Assembly: GCA_944321085.1 (NCBI GenBank)
Contig: CALUJY010000001.1
Span: forward strand, 92,671-156,670
DNA: 64,000 nt
Direction: 5' to 3'
Source: an uncultured Barnesiella sp.
GTDB lineage: Bacteria > Bacteroidota > Bacteroidia > Bacteroidales > Barnesiellaceae_A
Shown here: positions 53,933 to 62,715 of the stretch, one piece after another
How positions within the stretch are numbered: the first letter of the stretch is position 1
Layout of the letters: every line of letters starts with the position of its first letter
The notes under the pieces: model-generated
Databases searched by the model: none
Told to the model about the DNA's origin: nothing
Seen by the model: only the letters and a program-made list of their open reading frames with translations
Translations under genes and position numbers: made by a program

Positions 53933-54283
53933 ATGGATTTTATCAAGATTGTGGAAGAAGCTATGGCTCCTTCTGAAAAAAAGCAACATCCCGCCTTTAA
54001 GAGCGGTGACAACATCACGGTTGCATACCGTATTCGTGAAGGAAACAAAGAGCGTGTGCAAGATTTCCGTGGTGATGTAATTCGCATCTCGGGTCATGGC
54101 GACAAAAAACGTTTCACGGTTCGCAAAATGTCTGGTAACGTGGGTGTTGAGCGTATTTTCCCGTTGGATTCTCCTTTCATCGACTCCATCACGGTGAATC
54201 GTCGCGGTAAAGTGCGTCGTGCCAAACTTTACTATTTGCGTAAACTCACAGGTAAAAAAGCCCGTATCCGCGAAAAACGTTGA
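53933..54283 (+). CDS. rplS: Large ribosomal subunit protein bL19
   Basis: 116 residues from the ATG at 53933, the normal bL19 length; an open frame upstream is not part of the gene. The sequence MDFIKIVEEAM, AFKSGDNITVAYRIREGNKERVQDFRGDVI, FTVRKMSGNVGVERIFPLDSPFIDSITVNRRGKVRRAKLYYLRKLTGKKARI covers the whole family pattern. It sits at the 30S-50S interface of the ribosome. Monocistronic here, with its own promoter and terminator. Confidence 0.97.
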   Translation: MDFIKIVEEAMAPSEKKQHPAFKSGDNITVAYRIREGNKERVQDFRGDVIRISGHGDKKRFTVRKMSGNVGVERIFPLDSPFIDSITVNRRGKVRRAKLYYLRKLTGKKARIREKR

Positions 54284-54305
54284 TATGCTACATTTGCTTT
54301 TAGGG

Positions 54306-54336
54306 AAAAACGCGTTGCTTTTGCGGCGCGTTTTTT
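54306..54336 (+). terminator. Rho-independent terminator of rplS
   Basis: AAAAACGCG (54306-54314) pairs with CGCGTTTTT (54327-54335), followed by a run of six T residues (54331-54336) 23 bp after the stop. Confidence 0.85.
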
Positions 54337-54511
54337 GTATCCTTACACCGCAGAAAGATGTTGTTTTCCGCTCTGTTTTGATAGGCAGTTCTCAGAGTTT
54401 GTTTTGCAGATAGATTGTTGTGGCATACGATTGCTTTTACAGGAGCAGTACGGAAGCAAAATTTTCAAAATATTTTATGTTTTCGTGTTATTATATCGAG
54501 ATAGAATGTTT
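54337..54511. other. Intergenic stretch, nothing recognised
   Basis: AT-rich sequence in the 328-bp gap between rplS and the AsmA-like gene. No ORF, RNA fold or repeat seen apart from the rplS terminator before it and the -7 element after it. Confidence 0.5.
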
Positions 54512-54519
54512 TATTTTTG
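54512..54519 (+). promoter_or_regulatory. Probable -7 element for the AsmA-like gene
   Basis: TATTTTTG matches TAnnTTTG, 92 bp ahead of the ATG at 54612. No clear TTTG is found 19-21 bp upstream. Confidence 0.5.
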
Positions 54520-54611
54520 CATTATAATGACTGTCGGTTGCGCCTTTTGCCGTTGTGCGAGCATCTCGGGCGCATTATGACGGCCAATCGTTCTTCAAAA
54601 CAGATGTCGGT

Positions 54612-57600
54612 ATGAAAAAATCGGTAAAAAAAGCATTGAAGATTACGGCCATCTCTTTGGCATCGGTACTCGCTGTATTGTTGCTTGCCGTTGCAGTTGC
54701 CATATATTTTGTGTTTACTCCCCAAAAGATAACGCCTGTTGTGCTCAATGCTGCCAACAACAACCTGCAGGCGCATCTCGATATGGAAAGTGTCGAACTT
54801 ACGTTCTTCTCTACCTTTCCCCGTTTCGGACTTAAACTGACCGATGGAACGCTGGTTTCTAAGGCGATACGCGATTCGGCTTGGCAACGTACTGATACGT
54901 TGGTTACTTTCAAAAAGGCCGTTGTGGTAGTAAATCCGTTTGACTATCTTGCCCAAAATAAAATAAACATTTACCGCATTGCTCTCGATAGCGCCAATTT
55001 GTACGCATTCAAAGGCAAAGACGGAGTAGCCAACTGGGATATTATGTTGCCCGATACGGTTGCTGTCGATACGGCCGCTACCGATTCGCTTACTCTTTTC
55101 GATGAGTTTGCGATACGCCGTGTAGTTCTGCGTCATGCTACTGTTACTTTTGATGACCGTGATACACGGGTTTTTGCCAATCTTTGGGATGCAAATCTGC
55201 GCCTGACGGCCAATCTTAAAAAGGAACATTCGATGCTGGCTCTCGACTTCAAGAACAAGAATATTCTCTTTTGGCAAGATGGACAGCTCCTGCTCAACCG
55301 CATGGCAATGCATCTCAAAACCAATGTCGAGCTTGACCGCGACTCGGGTTTGTTCACTTTGAAAGATGCTCTTGTCGATATCAACGGCGTGAAACTCGGT
55401 GTAAACGGTACTTTGCGGCGCGATACGGTGGAGCATGCTCTCGATGTAGATATGGCATACGGGCTACATGCGCCTTCGCTCGAAACCGTTTTGAAGATGA
55501 TTCCTCGCAGCATTCTCAAAGAGAACAAAGTGTCGGCACAAGGCGAGGTAAAAGTCAAAGGTACGCTCAAAGGTCTTTATGGGAAAGGTAAAATGCCTAT
55601 TGTAGCCCTCGATGTAAAAGTAAAAGATGCTTCGGCACAATATGCCGGTATGCCTTATGGTATAGACGAACTGGAGGCCGACTTTTCGGGGCAGGTCGAT
55701 TTTATGCGGCAGAGTCCATCATACTTCGACCTTCGGATATTCCGTTTCAAGGGAGCCCATACCGATATTCTTGCCGATGCCCGGGTCGAAGACCTATTGG
55801 GAGACCCCGATATTACGTTTAATACCCATTCTACGGTTGACCTCACCGCTTTGGCAAAAACGTTCCCACTTCAAGAAGGAATCCTTCTCGAAGGCAAGTT
55901 AGATGCCGATATCAAGTTGCGTTGTCGGCTCTCATCCATTAAGAAAAAAGACTTTGGACGTGTCAAGATTGGCGGTAAAGTAGAAATGGAACGGATTACA
56001 ATCCGCGATACTTTGCGACATTTCGATTTTTCGAGTAACGCCTCGTTTGCCTTTATCGGCAACGATTGGCTGGCCGCCCGGGTTGTGGTGAGGAATGCTT
56101 CGCTCAATGCTCCGCGCATTGTGGCGGCTGTCGATAGCTTGAAAGCAAGCGTCAAGACGACCAATCCGCAAGACACTACACGTATTGCCCATGTGGTTTT
56201 AGACCTTAATGCCAGTCGGCTCAAAGGTGCCATGGGCGACTCGCTCCGCCTTTTTTGCAGCAAGACCGAAGCGACGGTCAAACTGCATCCTTCTAAACGC
56301 AACCCGCAGAAACCTCAAATCGACCTCTCTCTCAAAGCCGATTCTATATTTAGCCGCATAGGCGATATGAAATTGGGTATGGATAAGGCGGGTATCGCGG
56401 TCAATGCCACGCAATTACGCGATTCGGCGTGGATTCCCGAGGGAATTGTGGGATTCAACCGTCTGACACTTCGCACGCCGGAGTGTGCCCTGCCTATCAG
56501 GATGAAGAAGACGTCCGTTACCGTGGGGAATCGTACCATCAAGCTGCGCAATGCCACCATGCGTATAGGCCGCTCCGATATTACGGCAAGCGGTGCTATA
56601 TATGACCTGTATGAGGCTATGCGTTTTCATAAAACGCTGCGTGCCGAGCTGAACCTCTCTTCGCGCAACCTCAATTGCAACCAACTTATACGTTCCATTT
56701 CGTTCCCGACCGATTCTGCAAGCGCCGAGGTCGATACCACGTCGTCCGATTTGTCGCTCTTTGTTGTTCCTCGCAATATCGATTTCGAATTGAATACCGA
56801 TTTTAACCGCGTGCGTTATGGCAAAATGGTATTCAATGAGATACACGGTGCAGTTGATGTGCGTGACCAAACAATACACCTCAAAGAATTGAGCATGAAA
56901 GCCTTAGGGGCTACTATGCGCACAACGGTCGTATATCAGGCCAAGGAGCCGTCTGATGGATATGCCGGTTTCGATTTCAGGTTGCACGATGTCAATATTG
57001 CCAAACTCGTCAACTTTTTGCCGTCGTTAGACTCTATCATGCCTATGCTGCGGTCGTTCCAAGGTATGGTCGATTTCAACATCTCGGCCGAAACACATCT
57101 CGATTCGACTCTCAGGATAAAGATTCCTACCTTACGTTCGGCGATACATATCGAGGGCGACAGCCTTGTTTTGCTCGATGGTGAGACTTTTGCCGAAATA
57201 TCCAAGAGGTTCCTTTTCAAGAACAAAGAGCGTAACCTCATAGACAGTATTGCCGTTAATGTGAGCGTGCAAAATGGAAATGTTACTGTCTATCCCTTTG
57301 TCGTAGAGATGGACCGTTATAAAGCTGCGGTGGGAGGTTCGCAAGACCTCGATATGAATTTCGACTATCACATATCCATTCTTAAATCACCAATTCCCTT
57401 CAAGTTGGGACTGAATATCTCGGGTAACCTCGACAAGATGAAGTTTGGTTTGGGAAAGGCCAAGTACAAGGATGCTGTTACTCCGGTGGAAATGCACCGT
57501 GTAGATAGTACTATCGTCGATATGGGTCGTCAAATAGTACGTGATTTCCGTAAAATGTTAGCTCCGCAAAGTCGTCGCAGTGTTACAGACATGGTAGGTT

Positions 57601-57788
57601 CTTTTCCAGCACCCGATACGGCGGCGCTTTCGTCGCAAACCGGCCTGTCTCTTGTCGAAGATAGCGCTACTGCGGCATTCATAGGAGAGATATTTTCTGT
57701 TCCCGATAGTCGTCCTGCCGCTTCGCATAATATGTCGCGGCGTACTTCACCCGATGCAGAAGCCGATGACAATGACGTAAAGCAATAA
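54612..57788 (+). CDS. AsmA-like inner-membrane protein
   Basis: 1058 residues from the ATG at 54612, chosen because it places the positively charged MKKSVKKALK directly ahead of one membrane helix (about 10-35). An upstream ATG in frame would add 19 unlikely residues. The periplasmic part starts with the AsmA-type pattern FTPQKITPVVLNAANNNLQAHLDMESVELTFFSTFPRFGLKLTDGTL. It continues as repeating beta strands with scattered VKGTLKG, VDVRDQTIHLKELSMKALGATMR and GLNISGNLDKMKFGLGKAKYKD motifs. AsmA/TamB-like proteins form long grooves that help move phospholipids between the two membranes. A role in envelope lipid transport is inferred from the family. The C-terminal 70 residues are low-complexity. 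Confidence 0.85.
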   Translation: MKKSVKKALKITAISLASVLAVLLLAVAVAIYFVFTPQKITPVVLNAANNNLQAHLDMESVELTFFSTFPRFGLKLTDGTLVSKAIRDSAWQRTDTLVTFKKAVVVVNPFDYLAQNKINIYRIALDSANLYAFKGKDGVANWDIMLPDTVAVDTAATDSLTLFDEFAIRRVVLRHATVTFDDRDTRVFANLWDANLRLTANLKKEHSMLALDFKNKNILFWQDGQLLLNRMAMHLKTNVELDRDSGLFTLKDALVDINGVKLGVNGTLRRDTVEHALDVDMAYGLHAPSLETVLKMIPRSILKENKVSAQGEVKVKGTLKGLYGKGKMPIVALDVKVKDASAQYAGMPYGIDELEADFSGQVDFMRQSPSYFDLRIFRFKGAHTDILADARVEDLLGDPDITFNTHSTVDLTALAKTFPLQEGILLEGKLDADIKLRCRLSSIKKKDFGRVKIGGKVEMERITIRDTLRHFDFSSNASFAFIGNDWLAARVVVRNASLNAPRIVAAVDSLKASVKTTNPQDTTRIAHVVLDLNASRLKGAMGDSLRLFCSKTEATVKLHPSKRNPQKPQIDLSLKADSIFSRIGDMKLGMDKAGIAVNATQLRDSAWIPEGIVGFNRLTLRTPECALPIRMKKTSVTVGNRTIKLRNATMRIGRSDITASGAIYDLYEAMRFHKTLRAELNLSSRNLNCNQLIRSISFPTDSASAEVDTTSSDLSLFVVPRNIDFELNTDFNRVRYGKMVFNEIHGAVDVRDQTIHLKELSMKALGATMRTTVVYQAKEPSDGYAGFDFRLHDVNIAKLVNFLPSLDSIMPMLRSFQGMVDFNISAETHLDSTLRIKIPTLRSAIHIEGDSLVLLDGETFAEISKRFLFKNKERNLIDSIAVNVSVQNGNVTVYPFVVEMDRYKAAVGGSQDLDMNFDYHISILKSPIPFKLGLNISGNLDKMKFGLGKAKYKDAVTPVEMHRVDSTIVDMGRQIVRDFRKMLAPQSRRSVTDMVGSFPAPDTAALSSQTGLSLVEDSATAAFIGEIFSVPDSRPAASHNMSRRTSPDAEADDNDVKQ

Positions 57789-57890
57789 TCCGAAAGCAAG
57801 CTGCTTGCGGTGAAGTTTTCTGACAAGAGATTTGTGTAGCCCTTTGAGGCTGATTTATGGAAAAATATAAATGATATAGCAACTCCTCTT

Positions 57891-58088
57891 ATGGCCGATA
57901 ATTTTTTGGAAAAACAATATGATGAGTATGACCGCCGCAAAGCGGCGCGGGAGGCTGCCCGCAAAAAACAGTGGCAGCGTCGATTGCGAGCCTATCAAGA
58001 ACGGCTTGCCGGCGAAAAGGCTACTATACCGTCCGCTTCTCCCGCCTCAGAAGATACCGCAGAACCTAAGCCTGAGGTTGAGGCGTGA
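57891..58088 (+). CDS. Small charged protein
   Basis: 65 residues, MADNFLEKQYDEYDRRKAAREAARKK at the start, then a basic helix and an acidic Pro/Glu-rich end. Short Bacteroidetes proteins starting MADNxLEKxxxEY are familiar to me, so it is probably real, but the function is unknown. It has no signal peptide. It lies 102 bp after the AsmA-like gene, which may share its transcript. Confidence 0.6.
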   Translation: MADNFLEKQYDEYDRRKAAREAARKKQWQRRLRAYQERLAGEKATIPSASPASEDTAEPKPEVEA

Positions 58089-58147
58089 AGGTATCCCGAT
58101 TGAGTTGCGTAAGTTGTCGGTAGCCGGTCATATTCTGTAAATTTGTT

Positions 58148-58190
58148 GGGCTCTCCCCGGTAGATAATTGTATCAGCCGGCGGAGAGCCC
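58148..58190. terminator. Hairpin between converging genes
   Basis: GGGCTCTCC (58148-58156) pairs with GGAGAGCCC (58182-58190). It lies between the small plus-strand gene and the minus-strand LamG gene, a position that fits a shared terminator. T runs are weak on both sides. Confidence 0.6.
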
Positions 58191-58284
58191 GATTTGTTTG
58201 GAGAAATCCCGTATGAGGATTATGTGCGAATTGTGGTCGTGAAAGATGATGTCACTGCCCGATGCGGTGGCGTCAGGCATAAGT

Positions 58285-61200
58285 CTATTCTGTAAATTTC
58301 AGCAGGGTGGTTTGTCCGTTGCTGTCGGTGAGCCTTAGCAGGTAAATGCCGGGTAGGAGGTTGCCGACCCGAATGGCGGCGTGTGGCGATGAAGCCTGCA
58401 TGGAGCACGGAAGTTCACACCCGCCGGTATTGTAGAGGCTTGCCGATACCATGTCGTTACCCGGGGTGGTAACATATATGATGTCGTCCTCTTTATGCCA
58501 CGACAAACGGTCGCTGGAGGGGGCTTCGATGGCCGAGAGGCTCCATTCGTCGGGCAATTTGGCGACCGCCTGCGGTGAGAGAGCTGCGTCGTAGACCCTT
58601 ATTTCGTCCATAATGCCCAACAGCGAATATTCGGTGTCGTCGGTAGATTTTGCCCCGTAACAAAGGTTGTGGCTTGTGGTGTTGATGCTGCCGTTTTGTG
58701 GTGCGAAGTTAGAGAATGCTCCATTGATGTAGAGTTCCGATGAATAGCCGGTATATATGGCGGTGACGTGGTAGAATTGGCCTGCGTTGATGGTCTCTTT
58801 GCTATCTACGTCGACTGTCCCACCGGTAGAATTGACAGTCCAGCGAAGTTTCATTTCGGGTGTGAGCGAAAGTTTGTAGCGTTCTTCCCAACTGCCGTGC
58901 GATATGATAAACTGTTCGCGCGACAGTTTACTGTCGGCAAGAAACCAGCAGGATAGAGTGATAGCGTCGGTAAAGTCGATTTCGGGAATCGATGGGGTGT
59001 AGAGCTTGTCGTTGACAGAGGAGAAACAGAATGCTTCGTTTGCCCTGCCGCGGCTATCGGCTACGAACGTACCGCCCTCGTTGACGGCGTTGAGTTGCGA
59101 CGAAGCGGCATTGAGCGTATTGCCATTCAGCGGGTAGTATATGAGCGGCATTGTGGCAGGGCTGTCGCTCCTTGCAAGAACTTGTAGCGAGCGCGTGTCG
59201 CTGCCGAATCGGTTTTGTGCCGTACAAGTAATGCTATAAACTCCCTCCTCATCGGGAAGCAGCCATACAGCTTGGTTCGCATCGGTCTGGGTGAGTATGC
59301 CGCCATTGACATCCCATGCGATGGCAAGGTCGTCGCGCCACTCAGAGATTTGTGCCGTCACGTTTATTTCCGAAGCTACGCCTACGGGCATTTCGGCGGT
59401 CGTAGATAGTTCGGTGATGGTTGGTGCATCGTATTTCTCGGGCACCACCTCTACGACGACCGAGTCCTCGACACTCTCGCCGTGAGCATAAGCCTTGACG
59501 GCTATGGTATATATTCCGGGTTGGTCGGCAGCACTCCATTGTACGGTGGGCGCCGAGTTCGTACCGGAGAGAGTTTCTCCGTTGATGCTCCAATCGCATA
59601 CGACCGAAGCTCCGGTAGGAATATTACGCACATGCAGGCGGGCTGTTACCGTTTCGCCGGGTGTTACGATGCTTTTGTCGGTTACAAGAGCGTTTATCTG
59701 CATGGTTTTGTCGTAGTTGTATAGGTAGTTGTAGTCGATGACCTTTCCGCCGGCATATAGCTTGTTGCCGTCGGCCACCGGTTCTGTTCCGGCTGGGATA
59801 AGGGCTATCAATACAGCTTCGTCGGCCGGTATCTCGATGCTGGCCGAACCGTTGACATGGCGGGCTATGTAGTTATCGGTAAGAGTATTGTAGAGGTCGT
59901 AGCTCCCTTCGGGCAGCGGGCATGTGACGGTACAGGTCGTGTTGAACGGGTTGAAGTAGAGGTACTCTTCGATAGGGTCGGCGGTGAAGAAGTCGGTGGC
60001 GTTTACATCGATGCGGAAAATGCCGTTGACATCGGTTTTCCCGGCAACAGCAGCCAAATACCCTACACTCGAACCGCTATAAAGCGAAATGTTGGTGGCA
60101 GCCCATCCTCCGTTGACGGCATCGCCCATCGCATAGGGCGTCTGGCCGTTGTAACGTTCTTTCATCGACTCGAAGGGGAGGCAGGCTTGTGTATCGTATT
60201 CGGCAAGCCAACCGGCGCTGGTTGCTTCCTGATTTTCGGTGGGTAGCCCGTTTTTGTAGAACAGGCGGCTCGATTGTGCCAGCAAGGTAATCCATTTGCC
60301 TATGGCACGGGCAAATCGTTTGTCGTATTTGGCGACAGGGGCGAGGGCAGCCGCCTGCTGGAATCCGTTCATCACGAAAGCATAGTCGTTGCCTCCGTCG
60401 TTGGCCTCGCCGATAAGTCCCGAGACGTCATATCCGCCCCATTCGCCTACGATGCTGCCCCATCCGCGCAGCGGTCCGCGGTCGAAACACCAGTTGAGTA
60501 GCCGTTCGATGTAAAAGTCGCACTCTTCGCGGGCATTCATGGCGGCGGCAACCTGTACGCTGTAGGCTAATTGCAGCTCATACGAGGGGTTCGAAGGGTA
60601 GGCGCAGAGAGCTTCGAGGCACAGTTGCGCCCCCTGCATGTAGTGCAGTACACCCGTTTCGAGATATGCTTTGTAGAGCAGCCAAGCCATGCTGCCTGCT
60701 GCCTCGGGTTCGGGAACGCCGGTTTGCAAAGGTTGTCCCGTAGCCAAGTTGAAGGCTCTGTATTTGATAGTCGGAGTGTGCCATGTGTAGATGTCGGCGC
60801 CAAGCAAGGTGACAGCGTTATACCATTGGTCGGCTACCGACAGGAATTGTTCAGGCCATTGCGGGTAGGCGTCGGGTGTATAGAGTGTGTAGAGTTGGTA
60901 AAAGTAGACGTTCGGCATCAGGTCGTACCACCAATCGCCGCCCGAAGCGGCTGAGTAGCCGTTGAGATATACCATTTGTCCGTTACGACGATTGAAGAAG
61001 TTGCGCGACATACCTACCCAGTCGATGCCGCGGTCGTTGCTTTTGTCTATGCCTGCCAGCGTAGCACCTACGAGAGAGGGCAGAATATTGATGGCTTCGG
61101 CTTGTTTGCCGGCACTGAAAGAGCCGACGTATGTGTCGAGATAGTATTGGGGAATATCGGAGTAATTGGTGCCGTTGTCGCCTATGTGGACGAGCGGCAG

Positions 61201-61392
61201 GTATCGGCCTTGCAGGTCGAGGTTATAGATAAATTGGTCGTAATCGCGAGCAACCTGTGTCCAATCGCGGCTCTCGACGGGGGTTGCAGGGGCAGACATC
61301 TGTTCTATGCGGGGAATATCTATCTGTTGAGCCGAAGCGCAGAGCGTGAGACCCGCACAAAGAGAGGTAAAGAGGAAGCTATGCACAGTCAT
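58285..61392 (-). CDS. Exported multidomain protein: helical toroid-like region, Ig-like domains, LamG, C-terminal tail
   Basis: 1035 residues from the ATG at 61392; the open frame extends further upstream, but this start gives the signal peptide MTVHSFLFTSLCAGLTLCASA. Residues about 30-470 are helical and rich in aromatic residues (GGDWWYDLMPNVYFYQLYTLYTPDAYPQW, RGWGSIVGEWGGYDVSG), suggesting an (alpha/alpha)6-toroid fold like polysaccharide lyases and some glycosidases. I cannot assign it to a family. Two Ig/PKD-like domains (about 570-750) and a LamG/concanavalin-like domain (about 770-945) follow. The tail ends in LLPGIYLLRLTDSNGQTTLLKFTE, similar to type IX secretion tails. Downstream of a SusD and a LamG lipoprotein, it probably acts on or binds the glycan of the second PUL. 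Confidence 0.75.
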   Translation of the reverse strand: MTVHSFLFTSLCAGLTLCASAQQIDIPRIEQMSAPATPVESRDWTQVARDYDQFIYNLDLQGRYLPLVHIGDNGTNYSDIPQYYLDTYVGSFSAGKQAEAINILPSLVGATLAGIDKSNDRGIDWVGMSRNFFNRRNGQMVYLNGYSAASGGDWWYDLMPNVYFYQLYTLYTPDAYPQWPEQFLSVADQWYNAVTLLGADIYTWHTPTIKYRAFNLATGQPLQTGVPEPEAAGSMAWLLYKAYLETGVLHYMQGAQLCLEALCAYPSNPSYELQLAYSVQVAAAMNAREECDFYIERLLNWCFDRGPLRGWGSIVGEWGGYDVSGLIGEANDGGNDYAFVMNGFQQAAALAPVAKYDKRFARAIGKWITLLAQSSRLFYKNGLPTENQEATSAGWLAEYDTQACLPFESMKERYNGQTPYAMGDAVNGGWAATNISLYSGSSVGYLAAVAGKTDVNGIFRIDVNATDFFTADPIEEYLYFNPFNTTCTVTCPLPEGSYDLYNTLTDNYIARHVNGSASIEIPADEAVLIALIPAGTEPVADGNKLYAGGKVIDYNYLYNYDKTMQINALVTDKSIVTPGETVTARLHVRNIPTGASVVCDWSINGETLSGTNSAPTVQWSAADQPGIYTIAVKAYAHGESVEDSVVVEVVPEKYDAPTITELSTTAEMPVGVASEINVTAQISEWRDDLAIAWDVNGGILTQTDANQAVWLLPDEEGVYSITCTAQNRFGSDTRSLQVLARSDSPATMPLIYYPLNGNTLNAASSQLNAVNEGGTFVADSRGRANEAFCFSSVNDKLYTPSIPEIDFTDAITLSCWFLADSKLSREQFIISHGSWEERYKLSLTPEMKLRWTVNSTGGTVDVDSKETINAGQFYHVTAIYTGYSSELYINGAFSNFAPQNGSINTTSHNLCYGAKSTDDTEYSLLGIMDEIRVYDAALSPQAVAKLPDEWSLSAIEAPSSDRLSWHKEDDIIYVTTPGNDMVSASLYNTGGCELPCSMQASSPHAAIRVGNLLPGIYLLRLTDSNGQTTLLKFTE

Positions 61393-61460
61393 GACGTATG
61401 GTAATAGGACTTTTTGTGGATGAGAGAAAAGTACGGCATGCGAGCCGTTGCGGATGAAGA

Positions 61461-61510
61461 AAAGAGAAATGCCTCGCCGTGTGGCTTGTGTGCCATACAG
61501 GAGGCATTTC
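61461..61510 (-). terminator. Terminator after the FIVAR-LamG lipoprotein gene
   Basis: Read on the minus strand, GAAATGCCTC (61501-61510) pairs with GAGGCATTTC (61466-61475), with further GGC/GCC pairing inside the 25-base loop. A T-rich TCTTTTCTTC follows. It separates the SusD-lipoprotein transcript from the larger LamG gene. Confidence 0.7.
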
Positions 61511-61532
61511 GTTGCTGATTGACAAGTCATAG

Positions 61533-61566
61533 GCCGAGAAGGGAAGTTTTGTATTCCCTTCCCGGC
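61533..61566 (-). other. Intercistronic hairpin after the lipoprotein gene
   Basis: Read on the minus strand, GCCGGGAAGGGAA pairs with TTCCCTTCTCGGC with one mismatch. It lies 6 bp after the lipoprotein stop and just ahead of the terminator at 61461-61510. Likely 3'-end protection of the message. Confidence 0.55.
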
Positions 61567-61572
61567 GAGAGA

Positions 61573-62664
61573 TTATTGTTTTTCGGCGTTGTAGAGTTTC
61601 GATATCTGACCGGCTGTGAGGGCAATGTTGTAGACTTTGAGTTCATCGATGCTACCAACATAGTTATCCCATCCAGAGGGTTGTATAGGCAGTGTTACCC
61701 AATCCCAAGAAGCAGCCTCTTCGTAAGTAGTGGCGCAGCCGATGAGCATAGGCAGCTTTTGACCCGAAGCGGGAACATAAGCAGGAGCCAAGGCGCTTGC
61801 AGCCAAAGCCGGTTTGCCGGAAGCATCCCAAGTCTTGGTAAGGTTACCGTTTACGTAGAACGAAAGGGTGTGGTTTTTAAGGCTCAAAGTAACAACGAGG
61901 TGTGTCCATTTTCCGGCAGGAGCAGACTCTACGGTCTCGTTATCGGCATCGATAACACCGTCGGCAGTAGCAACTGTGAAGAAGGGTTTGCTTTCGTTTT
62001 GCAAGTTGAATTTCCAGTTGTTCCAGTAGTTCAAAGAGATGATGTAGTTACCGGCGCGAACTTCTTCGGGATTTACCCAAACCGAGATAGAGAGTTCTTG
62101 GGGCAAGAAGGTTGACTCGGTGTAATTGTCGATGGCAAAGTAAGCACCGTTGTTGAGGTAAGCGGCGGTACCTTTTACACCCTCAATGAATTGGGGAGCT
62201 TGTGCGGCAGAACCGAATACTTCGGCAGGACCGGCCATAGCTGTGGCAACCAATTTCTGAGTACCCGTAGAGGTTTGAGTAGTACCGGCCTCGTCGAAAG
62301 TATATTCGAGCAAGAGAGCGTCGGTGGGAATAGCATCATAAGCACTTTGTTCGAAAGTAGCTTTGGCCTCTTTCAATTGTACAAGAAGGTTGTTGATGAC
62401 AGTTTGAGTTACGTTACCGGCGTTGGCAGCGGTCTTTACAGCTTCTATGGTCGATTTGAAAGTAGCTATTGCCTCGGCAGGATAGTCGTCGGTAGTAGCG
62501 GCGTTAACCAATTCTTCGCACTCGGCGATAAGGGCTGTGAGTTCGGTCTTGTCAACGTTTGCACTTTGGTCGTTGTTGTCTTCTTCTTTGCAAGAAGTGA
62601 ATGTGATGGCAGGAATGAGAGCCATCAATGCAACTACGAAAATAGAATTAAATAATCTTTTCAT
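61573..62664 (-). CDS. FIVAR-LamG surface lipoprotein, candidate glycan-binding protein
   Basis: 363 residues. The signal peptide ends in the lipobox FTSC with C25 followed by KEEDNND, an acidic sequence typical of Bacteroidetes surface-exported lipoproteins. Residues about 38-108 are a three-helix FIVAR-type module (TELTALIAECEELVNAATTDDYPAEAIATFK). Residues about 115-360 are a LamG/concanavalin-like beta-sandwich (LLLEYTFDEAG, ELSISVWVNPEEVRAGNYIISL, WTHLVVTLSLKNHTLSFYVNG, SIDELKVYNIALT). It is 51 bp after SusD, the position of a surface glycan-binding protein. Confidence 0.85.
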   Translation of the reverse strand: MKRLFNSIFVVALMALIPAITFTSCKEEDNNDQSANVDKTELTALIAECEELVNAATTDDYPAEAIATFKSTIEAVKTAANAGNVTQTVINNLLVQLKEAKATFEQSAYDAIPTDALLLEYTFDEAGTTQTSTGTQKLVATAMAGPAEVFGSAAQAPQFIEGVKGTAAYLNNGAYFAIDNYTESTFLPQELSISVWVNPEEVRAGNYIISLNYWNNWKFNLQNESKPFFTVATADGVIDADNETVESAPAGKWTHLVVTLSLKNHTLSFYVNGNLTKTWDASGKPALAASALAPAYVPASGQKLPMLIGCATTYEEAASWDWVTLPIQPSGWDNYVGSIDELKVYNIALTAGQISKLYNAEKQ

Positions 62665-62715
62665 TTTTGCTTTGGTTTTAAGTTGTGATTAAAAATTATT
62701 ATTGGTTGTTTGTCA

